DNA from: an uncultured Ruminococcus sp.
GTDB taxonomy: Bacteria > Bacillota > Clostridia > Oscillospirales > Ruminococcaceae
Direction of reading: 5' to 3'
Length of the DNA stretch: 6,280 bases
NCBI GenBank assembly: GCA_937942105.1
Contig: CALDFS010000228.1
Coordinates: forward strand, 1-6,280
The first letter of the stretch is position 1, and each line of letters begins with the position of its first letter. Positions 4,781 to 6,280 of the stretch are shown here, in pieces. A model generated the notes under the pieces. The model ran no database searches, was not told the DNA's origin, and was given only the letters and a program-made list of their open reading frames with translations. A program made the translations under genes and the position numbers.

Positions 4781-5266
4781 ATGCAGGAAGAAGTAGAAAT
4801 GCGGGCTGTTACCCTTGCAATCTCAACATCAAAGCTGTCGGGCAGACTTCTCAAGGCGGCAATTGCTAAGGTCTTGAAAGAAGCAAGCAAGCCAAAGGAT
4901 AAGTCTCCCACAGTAAAGCATGGCAAGCAGTCATTGAAGGAGCTTATGGCAAAAGACGCAGGAGCTTCGAGCATTGAAGCAACCAATCTTCGGGTAGGCT
5001 CTTTCGACAGAGTAGCGAGAAAGTACGGCGTAGATTATGCTGTCTACAAGGAAAAAGCTCCCGGAAACAAGGACAAGTATTATATATTCTTCAAGGGCAG
5101 AGACGCAGACGCAGTTTCAGCCGCTTTCAAAGAGTACTCAGCCAATCAGATACGCAAAGAAACAAATCAGCCGTCGGTGGTGGCTCATCTGCATAAGCTT
5201 GTGGAACAGGTCAGGAACGCTATCAAGAATCCGGTCAAGAACAAGGATAAGGGACTGGAGCTGTGA
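4781..5266 (+). CDS. pcfB: PcfB family conjugation protein (DUF3801)
   Basis: A 161-residue protein of the PcfB/DUF3801 family. Seen: the N-terminal MRAVTLAISTSKLSGRLLKA segment with a long helix (AAIAKVLKEASK), the HGKQSLKELMAKDAG block, then a small alpha/beta core with SFDRVARKYGVDYAVYKEK and DKYYIFFKGRDADAVSAAFK. The tail is a Lys-rich helix (QVRNAIKNPVKNKDKG). Known: PcfB works next to the coupling protein PcfC in conjugative elements of Firmicutes and is needed for DNA transfer in pCF10-type systems. The next gene is exactly that coupling protein, starting 2 bp after this stop. It is cytoplasmic, with no membrane segment. The symbol is by family resemblance only. Confidence 0.85.
   Translation: MQEEVEMRAVTLAISTSKLSGRLLKAAIAKVLKEASKPKDKSPTVKHGKQSLKELMAKDAGASSIEATNLRVGSFDRVARKYGVDYAVYKEKAPGNKDKYYIFFKGRDADAVSAAFKEYSANQIRKETNQPSVVAHLHKLVEQVRNAIKNPVKNKDKGLEL
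5257..5260 (+). promoter_or_regulatory. Ribosome binding site deciding the coupling-protein start
   Basis: GGAG lies 8 nt before the ATG at 5269, inside the last codons of the PcfB-like gene. A GTG at 5263 overlaps the PcfB stop but is only 2 nt from this site, so ATG 5269 is favoured. Confidence 0.55.
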
Positions 5267-5268
5267 AC

Positions 5269-6255
5269 ATGAAAAAGATGAATGTTAAGAAACTTGTCGT
5301 AACAAATCTGCCGTATGGCTTTATAGCCCTGCTTTTCACTAAGTTAGGACAGGCGGTAAGACTGTCCCCCGGAAATGACATAGCTTCAAAACTTAGCGGT
5401 ATTTTAGACGGACTGGATATGGCTTCGCAGCCGGCAATGCCGAGCTTTCACCCTTTTGACTTGCTCATCGGCACTGCAATAGCGGCAATCATTCGGCTTA
5501 TCGTATATGTCAAGGGCAAGAACGCAAAGAAATTCCGAAAGAATGAAGAATACGGCTCTGCAAGATGGGGTAAGCATGAGGATATTGAGCCGTACATAGA
5601 CCCGGCGTTTGAGAATAATATAATTCTCACACAAACGGAGCTGCTCACTATGAATAACCGTCCCAAGAATCCCAAGACGGCAAGGAACAAGAATGTTCTT
5701 ATCATAGGCGGCTCGGGTTCGGGTAAAACTCGCTTTTGGTTGAAACCAAATCTTATGCAGTGTCAATCTGAAAAGTATCCCTGTTCATTCGTTGTTACCG
5801 ACCCGAAAGGAACGGTTCTAATCGAATGCGGAAGGATGCTTCAGCACTACGGTTACAAGATAAAAGTAATGAACACAATTAACTTTGCCAAATCCATGCA
5901 CTACAATCCGTTTGCATATATCCACTCGGAGAAAGACATCTTGAAGCTTGTTACAACGCTAATATCCAACACTAAAGGCGAAGGCAAGGGCGGTGACGAT
6001 TTTTGGGTAAAGGCGGAAACCCTTCTCTACTGCGCACTTATCGGTTACATACACTACGAAGCTCCCAAAGAGGAACAAAACTTCTCAACCCTCATTGAGT
6101 TTATTAACGCAATGGAAGTCAGAGAAGATGATGAGGAATTTGAAAATCCTGTTGACCTCATGTTCAAGGAGCTTGAAAAGGAAAAGCCCAATCACTTCGC
6201 ATTAAGGCAGTATAAGAAATACAAGCTTGCGGCGGGTGATATATGCTCTAAGTGA
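5269..6255 (+). CDS. pcfC: VirD4/PcfC-like type IV coupling ATPase, truncated
   Basis: The conjugative coupling protein that brings the relaxase-DNA complex to the secretion channel; membrane anchored. Visible over 328 residues are two N-terminal membrane segments (~9-28 and ~63-81), the YGSARWGKHEDI segment that precedes the ATPase domain, Walker A GGSGSGKT at 147-154 (Lys153), the VVTDPKGT block, MHYNPFAYIHSEKDILKLVT, and the GKGGDDFWVKAETLLYCALI helix. The protein follows the family closely up to KKYKLAAG (codon GGT at 6235-6237), then reads DICSK and stops. Relatives continue with KTAKSI... and run to about 600 residues, including the Walker B region, so roughly half is missing. Neither of the other two frames after 6237 restores the expected sequence, which argues for an insertion or rearrangement rather than a point frameshift. 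Probably non-functional unless the insert is an intron that splices. Confidence 0.85.
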   Translation: MKKMNVKKLVVTNLPYGFIALLFTKLGQAVRLSPGNDIASKLSGILDGLDMASQPAMPSFHPFDLLIGTAIAAIIRLIVYVKGKNAKKFRKNEEYGSARWGKHEDIEPYIDPAFENNIILTQTELLTMNNRPKNPKTARNKNVLIIGGSGSGKTRFWLKPNLMQCQSEKYPCSFVVTDPKGTVLIECGRMLQHYGYKIKVMNTINFAKSMHYNPFAYIHSEKDILKLVTTLISNTKGEGKGGDDFWVKAETLLYCALIGYIHYEAPKEEQNFSTLIEFINAMEVREDDEEFENPVDLMFKELEKEKPNHFALRQYKKYKLAAGDICSK

Positions 6256-6280
6256 CTTCTTAATCATGATTTTGTCATGG
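6238..6280. other. Foreign sequence after the coupling-gene breakpoint
   Basis: Forty-three bases with no resemblance to the expected continuation of the coupling protein in any + frame. They contain a short inverted repeat CATGA-TTTTG-TCATG (6265-6279), which could belong to the end of an insertion. The window stops too soon to identify it. Confidence 0.4.

Larger units (their letters stand above)
2866..6280 (+). mobile_element. Integrative and conjugative element, one terminal part
   Basis: From the tRNA-Ser junction to the window end. It carries, all on +, an excisionase-like HTH protein, a replication initiator, a PcfB-like protein and a VirD4/PcfC-like coupling protein, the usual order at the start of a Firmicutes ICE with a PcfBC-type module. 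Relaxase, the remaining type IV secretion genes and integrase are not visible and should lie further right. The coupling protein is interrupted near 6237, so the element may be damaged or carry a nested insertion. Confidence 0.78.

Noticed and set aside
6236..6280. Group II intron 5' end in the coupling gene
   Set aside because: The sequence at the break reads GTGATAT rather than the usual GTGYG start, and too little lies in the window to see any domain. It remains possible but is not supported.

Overview
The window looks like DNA from a low-to-mid GC anaerobic Firmicute, most likely a gut Clostridia/Oscillospiraceae (Ruminococcus-like) organism. This rests on strong AGGAG-type ribosome binding sites and on the protein families present: a PqqD/HprK-like/nucleotidyltransferase cluster on the left, and PcfB- and VirD4/PcfC-type conjugation genes with a winged-helix replication initiator on the right. 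No species can be named from the sequence alone.

The window has two unrelated halves joined at a visible integration junction near 2865/2866. The left half (1-2810) is chromosomal. It holds a tight + strand operon of four genes: a P-loop kinase of the HPr kinase type (5' end outside the window, and frameshifted inside its P-loop at 145/146), a PqqD-like protein, an S24/S26 signal-peptidase-like serine protease and a large nucleotidyltransferase-fold protein. The genes overlap or nearly touch, and the operon ends in a strong hairpin at 2503-2542. A RRE-type peptide binder, a kinase, a nucleotidyltransferase and a peptidase together suggest a peptide-modifying (RiPP-like) system, but the precursor and core enzyme are not in view.

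At 2811-2865 on the - strand lies the 3' half of a tRNA-Ser(UGA): half of the anticodon arm, the long variable arm, the T arm, the acceptor strand and CCA. Its own - strand terminator follows at 2763-2801. The 5' half is absent and is replaced by foreign sequence. This is the displaced 3' end expected when a tyrosine-recombinase element integrates into a tRNA gene. Everything right of 2865 is therefore read as one end of an integrative and conjugative element (ICE).

The element begins with about 250 bp of non-coding, repeat-rich DNA (candidate recombinase/excisionase arm sites). Next come a protein with two excisionase-like HTH domains (3118-3723), a possible 24-residue ORF, a terminator/attenuator hairpin (3789-3835), a replication initiator (3870-4745) with an unusual eight-unit 15-bp periodic repeat inside the gene, a PcfB-like protein (4781-5266) and a VirD4/PcfC-like coupling ATPase (5269-6255). 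The coupling protein loses recognisable family sequence after a conserved Gly codon and stops four codons later, about 25 bp from the window end. This suggests a second insertion or rearrangement inside the conjugation module.

The most interesting points are the tRNA-Ser junction, the in-gene repeat array that could be the element's replication origin, the broken kinase P-loop in the left operon, and the interrupted coupling protein.
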